64,000 nucleotides of DNA from Prolixibacteraceae bacterium (lineage in GTDB: Bacteria; Bacteroidota; Bacteroidia; Bacteroidales; Prolixibacteraceae), in the NCBI GenBank assembly GCA_025210775.1, contig JAOARB010000018.1:34031-98030 (forward strand), given 5' to 3'. Numbering within the stretch: the first letter of the stretch is position 1; each line of letters opens with the position of its first letter. Below are positions 29,409-38,084 of the stretch, piece by piece. The notes under the pieces were generated by a model. The model was not told where the DNA came from. It did no database searches and saw only the letters and a program-made list of their open reading frames with translations. A program made the translations under genes and the position numbers.

Positions 29409-29541
29409 GTGTATATAAAAATCCTATCAAAATATATACAAAATAGTTATATCTCTGATCATTAGTATGTTAGTCAGTTTGTGCAACTTCTTAATTCTGT
29501 GTTTAATTGTTATTTTTAGAAAGATTAAACGAATAATTATC

Positions 29542-30744
29542 ATGAAGATACACACCAAACTGCTGTGGTTGACATTCTTGCTTGCAATATTATCAAGCTG
29601 TAGTTCCACAAATTCATATCCAGAAATCTACCAAAAAGATCTAAATCGCGCATTTGCCCAAGCGGGTGAAAACAGGATTGAACTTGAAAAAGCTTTGGCT
29701 CAAACCCCCAAAGATAAGATGGAGGCAATGGCATTCTTAATTGCCTATATGCCAGAGATGGATCTACCTTCGATCACTTCTGGATATCTTTTGAATAATC
29801 TCACTTTAGCATATCAAGCCAAAGAGAAATATCAGTGGGCTGAATCTATTCCTGATTCAATATTCTTTAACGATGTCCTTCCTTATGCTTCTATTAATGA
29901 ACATAGAGATGATTGGAGAAAGGATTTTATGGATCGTTTCTCTAAGTTTATTACACCTCAGATGAACATGAAAGAAGCCATTCTTGCTGTGAATAAAAAT
30001 ATTAAGCAGGAGGTAGGAGTGGAGTATAACACCAATAGATGGAAACCAGATCAAAGTCCATATGAATCCATACAACAAGGTAAGGCTACATGTTCTGGAT
30101 TGTCTGTCCTTCTAATCGATGCTTTCCGTTCTGTCGGTATTCCTGCTCGATTTGCTGGAACCTATAACTGGTTTGATGACCGAGGTAACCATAGCTGGGT
30201 GGAAGTATGGCTTGATGGACAATGGTATTTCACGGAATATTATTTTGATGATCTAGACAAAGCATGGTTTTTGGCTGATGCAGGTAAAGCAAATCCAAAT
30301 GAATACAATCATGCTATTTTTGCTACTTCATGGAAGCCTCGTAAGAATCATTTTCCTGCTGTTTGGGATGAAGATATTAAATGGATTCATGCAGAGAATG
30401 TAACAGAACGTTATATTAAGGTCTACCAAAAGTCCGTTGATAGTACTCCGCTTAAAGAGGATGAGGTGATGGTTCGCGTGATCCTTCTTAAATCAATGTC
30501 TTGTTCTGAACAAAGCGATATGCGTGTGTCACGACAAATTGATTTATATGAAAATGGCAAAATCGTTAGCTCTGGTTTATCTCCAGATTCATATGACGAT
30601 CTAAATAATTTCTTGAAGTTTAAGCTAAAGAGAAATACCAAATATTCTTTCCATTTTCCTGATGCTAGTGGACAAAATAAATCGTTTGATTACACTACAT
30701 CCAACGATAAAGATCAAATGGTAAGATTATACCAAACAAATTAA
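29542..30744 (+). CDS. Transglutaminase-like domain lipoprotein
   Basis: I choose ATG at 29542 (400 residues) over 29467 because it places a lipoprotein signal at the N-terminus, with Cys20 in LAILSSCSS. The transglutaminase-like core is at about 145-245: nucleophile Cys184 in GKATCSGLSVLLIDAF, His217 in GNHSWVEVW, and an acidic residue near 232 (YFTEYYFDD). The last ~120 residues look beta-rich. In bacteria such proteins act as cysteine proteases or amidases as often as cross-linkers, so activity is not assigned. It follows SusC/SusD pair 2 but is separated from it by a terminator. Confidence 0.85.
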   Translation: MKIHTKLLWLTFLLAILSSCSSTNSYPEIYQKDLNRAFAQAGENRIELEKALAQTPKDKMEAMAFLIAYMPEMDLPSITSGYLLNNLTLAYQAKEKYQWAESIPDSIFFNDVLPYASINEHRDDWRKDFMDRFSKFITPQMNMKEAILAVNKNIKQEVGVEYNTNRWKPDQSPYESIQQGKATCSGLSVLLIDAFRSVGIPARFAGTYNWFDDRGNHSWVEVWLDGQWYFTEYYFDDLDKAWFLADAGKANPNEYNHAIFATSWKPRKNHFPAVWDEDIKWIHAENVTERYIKVYQKSVDSTPLKEDEVMVRVILLKSMSCSEQSDMRVSRQIDLYENGKIVSSGLSPDSYDDLNNFLKFKLKRNTKYSFHFPDASGQNKSFDYTTSNDKDQMVRLYQTN

Positions 30745-30751
30745 TATAGAG

Positions 30752-30791
30752 TGGTATATACGTGGGCTTGTTCAATCCTACGTATATACCA
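30752..30791 (+). terminator. Hairpin after the transglutaminase-like gene
   Basis: A perfect 12-bp stem (TGGTATATACGT / ACGTATATACCA) with a 16-base loop, located 7 bases after the stop codon. The T-tract is absent, so termination strength is uncertain. Confidence 0.55.
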
Positions 30792-31448
30792 TCAATTCCA
30801 AAATGGAGCTAAACTCCATAGGGAATATTTTGTCAGAGCATTAATTTTATATTCTCTGTTGTATTGAAAAAAACTCCTGTGAAGACACCTAATGAGATTT
30901 AAAATTGAGGTTATCGGATTTTACCACTAAAATAATCTAGACAGTGTTTAATTTACACTCCCTGCCTTTCCCTTTTTGTGACCGATTTTCCTCTTCCCAA
31001 ATGGATGCTTTATCCTACTTATGTTCATTACAACCACGATATTAGCTCAAGTCAACATTACTACACATTTATGTTGAATACATATCAAATACACTACAAC
31101 TTCATATCAAATTCATATCAACTTCATATTAAGTTCATTTATGCGTTATGATAAAATGAACTTGATATGAAGTTGTAGTGGTGATAATGTGACCTCGATA
31201 TAACATGGAAATGTAATTATGGTAAGTCAGATGTCACGGTAAAGTCTGGTTAATATTGGTTTAAGTAATATTGGGTATCTATTAAATTGGTATTGTCTCC
31301 TAACAGGCCAAGATCTGTTGATAAAATGAAGCAAATCATTTCCGTAGCATTACATTGATAAATTATCAATACTTTTTATTTTTTTACTCCTTCGAGGAAG
31401 AGGAGTTTTATTTAAAATTCTCACCTTTGTCGTAAAACAAATTATATT
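30792..31448. promoter_or_regulatory. Gene-free region with 11-bp tandem repeat and 25-bp inverted repeat
   Basis: About 650 bases without a supportable gene. At 31100-31143 an 11-bp unit recurs four times: CTTCATATCAA, ATTCATATCAA, CTTCATATTAA, GTTCATTTATG. The same segment is the left part of an inverted repeat: 31092-31116 pairs with 31156-31180 over 25 bp with one mismatch and a 39-base loop. CACCTTTG at 31422-31429 resembles a -7 element (one mismatch) and would start transcription about a dozen bases before the TTG start of the MATE gene. Confidence 0.5.
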
Positions 31449-32759
31449 TTGAATAAGAAAATTTTATCGTTGGCCATTCCTAACATCATTAGCAACATCA
31501 CTGTTCCGTTGCTTTCGATTGTAGATTTGGCTTTAATGGGGCATCTTGATTCTGAGGTTTATATTGGTGCCATCTCTTTGGGAGGGGTGCTGTTTAACTT
31601 TATATACTGGGCATTTAACTTTCTTCGTATGGGGACCAGTGGGTTGACAGGTCAAGCTTATGGGGCGCAAAGTCATCGTAAGGTTAACCATATTTTGTAT
31701 CAATCACTACTTGTTTCTTCCATCATAGCCCTTTCTCTTATTGTTCTTCAGGTGCCTATAGAATGGATTAGTTTTAGACTCCTTGAAGGGAGTGATGCTG
31801 TAAAAGATACTGCTAAAATTTACTTCCGAATACGTATATGGGCCGCTCCAGCAACATTGGGACTTTATGCTTTAAATGGCTGGTTGGTAGGAATGAAGAA
31901 TGCCAAGATCCCTATGATTGTTGCTATTTTGGTTAACATTGCAAATATCATTCTCAACTCTATTTTTGTATTGCTATTGCACTACACTTCAGATGGTGTT
32001 GCTTTGGCAACAGTGATTTCTCAGTATATCGGATTCTTGATTACCATTATTCTGATACGCAAAGATTTCTCGGAATGGATTCAATGGAATAGCATTGCAC
32101 ACTATCTTAATTGGACCGATCTAAAGCGTTTCTTTTCGTTGAATAGAGATATTTTTATTCGAACACTGTGTATTATTATGGTGTTTACCTTTTTTACTTC
32201 TAAATCGGCTGGTGTCGATAATAAGGTGTTGGCTGCAAATACGTTATTGTTGCAGTTTATGATGTTCTTCTCTTTCTTTATGGATGGGTTTGCTTATGCT
32301 GGAGAGTCTTTGTCTGCAAACTATTTTGGAGCAAAGGAGGCGACCCAGTTTAAACAATTGTTGAAGAATCTGTTTGTGTGGGGAATTGGTTTAGCGATCT
32401 CTTTTTCATTTGTTTATGGTTTCTTTGCCAAGAATATATTGTCTTTGTTAACGAACAATAGTGAGATCATAGAGATTGCGATGGAGTATGCTGTATGGGT
32501 TGTTTTTGTTCCTTTGTTGAGTTTCCCTGCTTACATCTGGGATGCGATATATATAGGGGTTACGGCATCAAAAGGCATGCGTAATACGATGTTGTTGTCT
32601 ACCTTAATACTTTTCTTTCCACTGTGGTTTCTGACTCGATCGTATTTGCATAATCATGCTCTATGGTTGGCAATGGTTGCTTTTCTTTTTGGTAGGGGAT
32701 TTTTCCAATCGTTATTGGCAAAAAGAATCGTTTTTAAACGAATAGAAGAGATCTCATAG
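31449..32759 (+). CDS. MATE family efflux transporter
   Basis: A 436-residue inner-membrane multidrug and toxin extrusion protein with twelve predicted helices in two homologous halves. The start MNKKILSLAIPNIISNITVP and the following VDLALMGHL are typical of the DinF/NorM-like branch. An amphipathic loop near residue 60 (LRMGTSGLTGQAYGAQ) is the conserved MATE gating segment. Translation starts at TTG; no in-frame ATG gives a better N-terminus. It probably couples export to Na+ or H+; the drug is not predictable. The gene is preceded by a large repeat-containing gap and converges on the nucleoside kinase gene. Confidence 0.9.
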   Translation: MNKKILSLAIPNIISNITVPLLSIVDLALMGHLDSEVYIGAISLGGVLFNFIYWAFNFLRMGTSGLTGQAYGAQSHRKVNHILYQSLLVSSIIALSLIVLQVPIEWISFRLLEGSDAVKDTAKIYFRIRIWAAPATLGLYALNGWLVGMKNAKIPMIVAILVNIANIILNSIFVLLLHYTSDGVALATVISQYIGFLITIILIRKDFSEWIQWNSIAHYLNWTDLKRFFSLNRDIFIRTLCIIMVFTFFTSKSAGVDNKVLAANTLLLQFMMFFSFFMDGFAYAGESLSANYFGAKEATQFKQLLKNLFVWGIGLAISFSFVYGFFAKNILSLLTNNSEIIEIAMEYAVWVVFVPLLSFPAYIWDAIYIGVTASKGMRNTMLLSTLILFFPLWFLTRSYLHNHALWLAMVAFLFGRGFFQSLLAKRIVFKRIEEIS

Positions 32760-32764
32760 AAGAA

Positions 32765-32801
32765 ATTATCGCCGTAATTAATGAGAAATTACGGCGATAA
32801 T
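32765..32801. terminator. Bidirectional hairpin between convergent MATE and kinase genes
   Basis: A perfect 15-bp stem (ATTATCGCCGTAATT / AATTACGGCGATAAT) with a 7-base loop between two stop codons. T-runs are short on both sides. Confidence 0.8.
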
Positions 32802-32809
32802 ATTGAGTT

Positions 32810-34474
32810 TTAATATTCAAAACTACTTCCTCCAAGGAATTCTCTTAGAATGGAGGTAGGTGGAATTTCTGTTGCATTATAACTTCTAAAGTAGGAGATG
32901 AAGTTTAATAATCGTTTTGCTTCAGCAAATTCACAATCTTTTTCTTTTACACTTCTTAAACGATAAACCAAATAAGGTTTCAGTACACTTAATTCGTAGA
33001 GTAGGGCAGAGTTAAACATGACATCTGCCTCTTCTTGATATGGAAAAATATGTTTTTTCTCTCCTTTACGAACACTTGGCCATCGACGGATGGTCTCTGC
33101 TGCACTATAATTTCGAAACTTACTATCTCGAACGATACGTCTGATTAGACGATTGTCTGTCGATGGAATATAGTTGTGTTCATCCAAAGAGATTGGGGTC
33201 AATGCCGAAATGAATATCTTAAATATGTGTTCCTGATTGACTTGATCAATGAGCTTTGGATTAAGTGCATGTATCCCTTCAATGATTAGTATATCTTTAT
33301 CCTCTAAACGTATTTTGTCTTCGGTCTTTACCCTCTGCCCAATGGTGAAATCAAAGCGATACTTGTCTACTTCTTTCCCTTCGAAGAGATCGTGTAGTTG
33401 GTTGTTTAAGAAATCATGATCTATTGCGTGAAAGTCTTCAAAATCATAGTTGCCATTTTCATCTAAAGGTGTGTCTTCTCTTTTGACAAAATAGTCATCT
33501 AGTGAGAGTTGCTTTGGTGCTGCTCCTAATACCGATAATTGAATGCTTAGACGTTTGCTGAATGTCGTTTTTCCTGAGCTTGAAGGTCCTGCTACAAGCA
33601 CGATCTTGATGTCCTCTCTACTCTGTACAATCTTGTCTGCAATACGTGCAATCTCTTTTTCGTGAAATGCCTCGGCAATCTTGATAAGATCTCTATCCCA
33701 AGCTCTATACTTACAATCGTTTAATTGGGATAAATTATGTGCTTGTAAAGTCGAAGCCCACTCTTTATGATACCTTATGGTTTGAAATAGTTTACGCTGA
33801 TTGTGAATGGTCTCCAGCTCCCCGTGGTTGGTCTTTGTTGGTAGTCTTAGTATAAAACCATCAAAATATGGTTCAAGGTCAAAACTCTTTAGATTTCCAC
33901 TACTAGGAACTAGGTGGTTGTAGAAAAAGTTGTGGTGACCGTGAAATACGTTTAAAGGAGCATATAAGTTACCATATTCTTCAAACAAACGTTTCTTCGC
34001 TAGTAAGCCCTCTTTCTTAAGAATATCAGCACACTCCTCTATAGGATATAAGTGTCTTTGAAAAGGTTTGTCCTCTTCCACGATCCTTTCCATTTCACTT
34101 TTTAATTTCTCGAGATAGTTTATAGGTAGTGATTTCTGGTCGGAAAAACTACAGAAATAACCGCCTGAAACAGAGTTTAATATTGATAACTTTTGATCTG
34201 GATAGCAATGGAGAGCAGCTACCCATAACATAAATGAAAGGGATTTTGCATACATCCTTCTTCCTTCTGGATGTTCATACCCAAAGAATTCGAGAGTCTT
34301 GGGTTTTACTACTGCATAATCTAAAGATTTACAACGGTTGTTTACCATTGCTCCTAATAGATCACCATCAATGGTTATACCTTGATCTTCTGCAATCTCC
34401 TTTAGGGTTATACCTAAAGGATATTGTTTGGTGATATTTGTGTTCGTACAGTGAATCTGTAGTTCCATATGCAT
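32810..34474 (-). CDS. Nucleoside kinase (TGS domain plus uridine kinase-like domain)
   Basis: A 554-residue fusion. Residues 1-60 resemble a TGS/ubiquitin-like domain and 60-240 resemble the threonyl-tRNA synthetase second additional domain region (FHGHHNFFYNHLVPSSG near 177-193). The C-terminal part is a phosphoribulokinase/uridine kinase domain with P-loop GPSSSGKTT at 296-304 and DYFVKREDTP shortly after. The same architecture is annotated as nucleoside kinase in Bacteroidota and Firmicutes. An alternative start is Met3 (34468). It converges on the MATE gene, and no synthetase catalytic motifs are present, so it is not a tRNA synthetase. Confidence 0.88.
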   Translation of the reverse strand: MHMELQIHCTNTNITKQYPLGITLKEIAEDQGITIDGDLLGAMVNNRCKSLDYAVVKPKTLEFFGYEHPEGRRMYAKSLSFMLWVAALHCYPDQKLSILNSVSGGYFCSFSDQKSLPINYLEKLKSEMERIVEEDKPFQRHLYPIEECADILKKEGLLAKKRLFEEYGNLYAPLNVFHGHHNFFYNHLVPSSGNLKSFDLEPYFDGFILRLPTKTNHGELETIHNQRKLFQTIRYHKEWASTLQAHNLSQLNDCKYRAWDRDLIKIAEAFHEKEIARIADKIVQSREDIKIVLVAGPSSSGKTTFSKRLSIQLSVLGAAPKQLSLDDYFVKREDTPLDENGNYDFEDFHAIDHDFLNNQLHDLFEGKEVDKYRFDFTIGQRVKTEDKIRLEDKDILIIEGIHALNPKLIDQVNQEHIFKIFISALTPISLDEHNYIPSTDNRLIRRIVRDSKFRNYSAAETIRRWPSVRKGEKKHIFPYQEEADVMFNSALLYELSVLKPYLVYRLRSVKEKDCEFAEAKRLLNFISYFRSYNATEIPPTSILREFLGGSSFEY

Positions 34475-34569
34475 TCATTTATATTTCCTAAACAATATAT
34501 ATCGTTGAAGGTAAATTAATGAAAATATGGATCTTTTAAAAGTAATTGGGGATGTTTAGCTTAAAAGAG

Positions 34570-34611
34570 TAACCATCACCGTAGAGATAGACAGATCTAC
34601 GGTGATGGTTA
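34570..34611 (-). terminator. Terminator of the Crp/Fnr gene
   Basis: A 16-bp perfect stem (core AACCATCACCGTAGA / TCTACGGTGATGGTT) with a 10-base loop, seven bases downstream of the stop codon on the minus strand, followed there by CTCTTTTAA. Confidence 0.8.
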
Positions 34612-34617
34612 TAACTT

Positions 34618-35319
34618 TTAGCCAAGCATAGATATCTTTTCTAAAGCCTCGACATCAATAAGACGAATTTTACGTCCATCAATGGCAATAACTTTTTCAT
34701 TAGCGAAAGTGGATAACGTTCGAATGGCATTAGATGTTGTCATATTCGAAAGGTTGGCAATGTCCTCTCTCGATAAATATACTTTTAAGGTCGCATTATC
34801 GTTCTCAAAACCATATTTGTCTCTAAGAAGAAGTAAACTTTCAGCCAAACGTCCTCGGATATGCTTCTGGGTCAAACTAATGGTTCTCTTATTAGAGAAG
34901 CCTAGCTCTTGTGCAAGATTTTGAAGAAGATGTAAAGAAAAGTTGTTGTTCTTAAGCAAAGTGTTAAAAAGAAAATCTTCTGGTATACAGTGTACAATAC
35001 TTTCTTCTAACGCAACAGCTGACGAAATATGATTTTCTCCTGCTAGCAAAGATCTAAAACCTACCAATCCTCTTGATTTAACCATTCGGATAATTTGCTC
35101 GCGTCCTCCGACACCCTCTTTGTAGATTTTCACTTTACCTTCATGAAGATAAACCATACCTGTTGGAGTGTCACCTTCCTTATAGATGATTTCATTGCGT
35201 CGACAACGTATTACTTGTCTCGCTTTTTCAAGCTCTTTAAGTTCCTCTGGTGACAAAACTGTAAATATGCTTTCTCTCTCTTCAAAGTGACCCTCTAGAT
35301 CAAAATTTGAATTAAACAT
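34618..35319 (-). CDS. Crp/Fnr family transcriptional regulator
   Basis: A 233-residue regulator. The cyclic-nucleotide-binding-type beta barrel spans about 20-140 (EIIYKEGDTPTGMVYLHEGK, a central arm, FLFNTLLKN). The C-terminal winged helix (about 150-225) includes the recognition segment LSREDIANLSNMTTSNAIRTL. It has no N-terminal cysteine cluster, so it is not an oxygen-sensing FNR. The cNMP pocket lacks the strict RxS pair of E. coli CRP, so a different ligand is likely. TAACTTTG (plus 35348-35355) supplies an exact -7 element on the minus strand. Confidence 0.9.
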   Translation of the reverse strand: MFNSNFDLEGHFEERESIFTVLSPEELKELEKARQVIRCRRNEIIYKEGDTPTGMVYLHEGKVKIYKEGVGGREQIIRMVKSRGLVGFRSLLAGENHISSAVALEESIVHCIPEDFLFNTLLKNNNFSLHLLQNLAQELGFSNKRTISLTQKHIRGRLAESLLLLRDKYGFENDNATLKVYLSREDIANLSNMTTSNAIRTLSTFANEKVIAIDGRKIRLIDVEALEKISMLG

Positions 35320-35347
35320 ACTCCACTCTGTTTATGTTATACAGCAT

Positions 35348-35355
35348 CAAAGTTA
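35348..35355 (-). promoter_or_regulatory. Candidate promoter of the Crp/Fnr gene
   Basis: Read on the minus strand the sequence is TAACTTTG, an exact TAnnTTTG match. TTTC lies 18 bases upstream in place of TTTG. The leader would be about 20 bases. Confidence 0.5.
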
Positions 35356-35473
35356 ATGAAATAATCCTGATATGAAATTATTTAGAACTATTTATATACC
35401 TCAATTTGCAATATTTTAGAAAAAAAAGTGCTCTTTTTTAAACAGTTTTTGTAGTTGGGTGTTGTATACGTGA

Positions 35474-35521
35474 AAAAAATTACCCCTTAAAATGAAACGC
35501 AGGTCTCTTTTTAAGGGGTAA
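35474..35521 (-). terminator. Terminator of nadE
   Basis: A 13-bp perfect stem (TTACCCCTTAAAA / TTTTAAGGGGTAA) followed on the minus strand by TTTTTTTCACG, a clear intrinsic terminator. Confidence 0.92.
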
Positions 35522-35537
35522 CTTAACTATTTAGAAT

Positions 35538-37187
35538 CTAATTTTGATATTTTGCAACTAGCGGCATTTTACGTCCACCACCAAAGGCTTTAGATGAGAC
35601 TCTGATAATTGGAGGCGATTGGAAACGTTTATACTCGTTTCGATCTACCATTCCAATGACTCTCTCTACCACATCTTTTGGATAGCCATGTGAAATGATC
35701 TGCTCGTTAGACATGGTTTTTTCGATATATAGATATAGAATGCTATCCAGTAGATCATAATCAGGTAGTGAATCGCTATCCTGTTGGTCTGGTCTAAGTT
35801 CTGCTGACGGTGGCTTGACAATAGTGTTTACAGGAATGATCTCTTTGTTTCTATTGATGTAATGTGCCAACTTAAATACATCGGTCTTATATACATCTCC
35901 TAGAACTGAAAGTCCTCCATTCATGTCACCATAAAGGGTACCGTATCCTACGGCTGCTTCACTTTTGTTCGAAGTGTTTAATAGGATATGTCCAAATTTA
36001 TTAGAAATAGCCATCATCAAGGTACCACGTATACGTGCTTGTATGTTCTCTTCGGTAACATCCTCTTCTTTGCCTGTAAATACACCTGATAGTGTTCCTT
36101 CAAAACCTGTAACAACATCGATAATTGGAACCAGATCATATTGGATTCCTAAGTTCTTAGCTAGGTCCTCGGCATCTTTTACTGAGTGGTCTGAAGAGTA
36201 TTTAGATGGCATAAGCAGTACCCTAACGTTTTCTGCTCCTAGTGCTTCGACAGCAAGAACAACTGTTACTGCAGAGTCAATACCTCCTGATAATCCTAGT
36301 GTAGCACCTTTAAATCCTGATTTATGGAAATAATCACGGATTCCTACTACCAATGCGTCGTGGATTTTACCAATGTTATCTTTGAATGGCTGTATGCGAG
36401 GTTTTGCCTTTTCTTCTGTGTCGATGATTGCAAAATCTTCTTTAAAATAGGCTAACTCATTTTGAATAGAGCCGTCAGGTAATGCATAGACAGATCCTCC
36501 ATCAAAAAGAATTTCTGTTTGAGCACCTACCTGGCTTACATAGATGAATGGTAACTTATATTTCGAAGCATGCTGTTGAATCGTTTTCTTCCTTTTGGTC
36601 TCTTTATCATGAGAAAAAGGCGAGGCTGATAAGTTGATAGCAATATCTGGATTGAGTCTACTCAACTCTTCCATTGGAGAAACAGTGTATAGTTTCTTTT
36701 GAGCAAAGTTATTGTCTGAACTTTGTTCGTCCCAAATATCTTCACAGATTGTTACTGCCACTTTTTCCCCTTTGATTTCTACTAGACGGAATGTTTTGTT
36801 TGGTTCAAAGTGTCTGTATTCATCAAAGATGTCATAGGTTGGAAGCAAAGTCTTGTGTATGATATCCAATATCTCTCCATCTTGTAAGATATATGCAGAG
36901 TTGAATAAGCGTTTTCCCTGAGGTGAGGTATTAACGGCAGGAGCTCCGACCATAACGGTGATCCCTTGCGCATATTTCGCTATCTTATTTATGGATGCAA
37001 TGCAACTTTCTACAAATCGCTCCTTCTCTAGAAGATCATGAGGGTAGTATCCACATACTGCTAATTCAGAAAATACAACGATGTCTGCATTTTCTGCCTT
37101 TGCTTTGTCTATGTGGCGGAGGATCTTCTCTGTATTCTTCTCGAAATTACCTACGTGGTAATTAAGTTGTGCTAATGCTATCTTCAT
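35538..37187 (-). CDS. nadE: Glutamine-dependent NAD+ synthetase
   Basis: Makes NAD+ from nicotinic acid adenine dinucleotide using glutamine-derived ammonia. Residues 1-265 form a nitrilase-type glutaminase domain with the triad Glu41 (FSELAVCGYYP), Lys112 (HKTLLPTYDI) and Cys148 (TICEDIW). The synthetase domain carries the PP-loop SGGIDS at 300-305 and the later TSNKSEAAVGYGTLYGD. The length of 549 residues suits the two-domain form. It lies upstream of a small barrel gene and divergent from a GldB-like gene; nadE next to gldB is a familiar Bacteroidota arrangement as I recall it. nadB and nadC lie about 8 kb away. Confidence 0.96.
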   Translation of the reverse strand: MKIALAQLNYHVGNFEKNTEKILRHIDKAKAENADIVVFSELAVCGYYPHDLLEKERFVESCIASINKIAKYAQGITVMVGAPAVNTSPQGKRLFNSAYILQDGEILDIIHKTLLPTYDIFDEYRHFEPNKTFRLVEIKGEKVAVTICEDIWDEQSSDNNFAQKKLYTVSPMEELSRLNPDIAINLSASPFSHDKETKRKKTIQQHASKYKLPFIYVSQVGAQTEILFDGGSVYALPDGSIQNELAYFKEDFAIIDTEEKAKPRIQPFKDNIGKIHDALVVGIRDYFHKSGFKGATLGLSGGIDSAVTVVLAVEALGAENVRVLLMPSKYSSDHSVKDAEDLAKNLGIQYDLVPIIDVVTGFEGTLSGVFTGKEEDVTEENIQARIRGTLMMAISNKFGHILLNTSNKSEAAVGYGTLYGDMNGGLSVLGDVYKTDVFKLAHYINRNKEIIPVNTIVKPPSAELRPDQQDSDSLPDYDLLDSILYLYIEKTMSNEQIISHGYPKDVVERVIGMVDRNEYKRFQSPPIIRVSSKAFGGGRKMPLVAKYQN

Positions 37188-37242
37188 CCTCGGTTCGTAT
37201 TTATTTTATTTTAATCGTATTCTTTTTTATCTCACAGCAAAT

Positions 37243-37905
37243 CTAAAATATAAAGGCTAAGTTCAATCTGATATTTCGCAGTGATGTGTTTTTAATAAAA
37301 CTATCTTTTTTAGTTGTATCTAAAAATCCATTTTGATAAACAACTCCTATATTTAGAGCGTTTCTTCCTCCAAGATCATATTCTAGTCCACCACCTACGT
37401 TATAACCCATGTTGAATAGAGTCAAATCATCTTTGATATCTTCGCCATTTAGCGTTTTAGTCTCATTTTCTACACTGCTTCCAATATTAATCCAATTGGT
37501 TAAACCAAATTGTGCATAGAATATAGAACGATGACGCTGTCCTGAACGTAATCTTATTGACAAAGGCACTTCGAGATATTTGTATTCTAATTTAACCTGT
37601 TCTCCTTTAGCTACCACTTCGTCGTTGATTGTTTTATCTTCAGTATAAATTTGTTTGGTTCCCATTGAACTTAATTGTATACCAGTAAGCAGGGAGTATC
37701 TATTTTCTTGATCTAAAAAAATGTCCCCTTCGATACCGAAACTGAATCCGAATCTTGCTTTGTTTTCTTCTATGGAATGATCGGAACTATTTAACCATCC
37801 TATCTGTGGGGCAGCCACAAATGAAAAACGGAACTTTTGCTGTGCTGATAAACTGATAACCATCAAACACAAAAAAACAGTTGTTAATAACGTTTTTTTT
37901 ATCAT
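37243..37905 (-). CDS. Small outer-membrane beta-barrel protein
   Basis: A 220-residue exported protein with signal peptide 1-21 (MIKKTLLTTVFLCLMVISLS-AQ). The rest has alternating strands, a YLEVPLSIRL strand near residue 111 and a C-terminal strand ending LNLAFIF, as in the porin-family proteins annotated with PF13568/PF13505. No function can be assigned. It is upstream of nadE on the same strand with a 55-base gap and may share a transcript with it. Confidence 0.75.
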   Translation of the reverse strand: MIKKTLLTTVFLCLMVISLSAQQKFRFSFVAAPQIGWLNSSDHSIEENKARFGFSFGIEGDIFLDQENRYSLLTGIQLSSMGTKQIYTEDKTINDEVVAKGEQVKLEYKYLEVPLSIRLRSGQRHRSIFYAQFGLTNWINIGSSVENETKTLNGEDIKDDLTLFNMGYNVGGGLEYDLGGRNALNIGVVYQNGFLDTTKKDSFIKNTSLRNIRLNLAFIF

Positions 37906-38084
37906 AACATTGTATTTTATTGTATTGTCTCACAAAAAGTAGTCATAATTGTAACTTCAAAAGTACTTTATTAGTTTTAAACTTCGTTTTTAATTCTCTA
38001 AAGATTATCAAGATTATTCGATATATTTTGGACGTAGTGAAAAATCTTATAGTTTAATTTATTCATATTTAATTATATATAGTT

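Noticed and set aside
29467..29541. Longer start of the transglutaminase-like gene
   Set aside because: The 29542 ATG gives a clean lipoprotein signal with Cys20; the upstream extension disrupts it.
31092..31180. Ends of an insertion sequence or MITE
   Set aside because: Only 39 bases lie between the arms, no target duplication is evident, and there is no transposase remnant; phased direct repeats fit an operator better.
32810..34474. Threonyl-tRNA synthetase fragment
   Set aside because: Only the TGS and second additional domain regions resemble ThrRS; the C-terminal kinase P-loop and intact length show a nucleoside kinase fusion.
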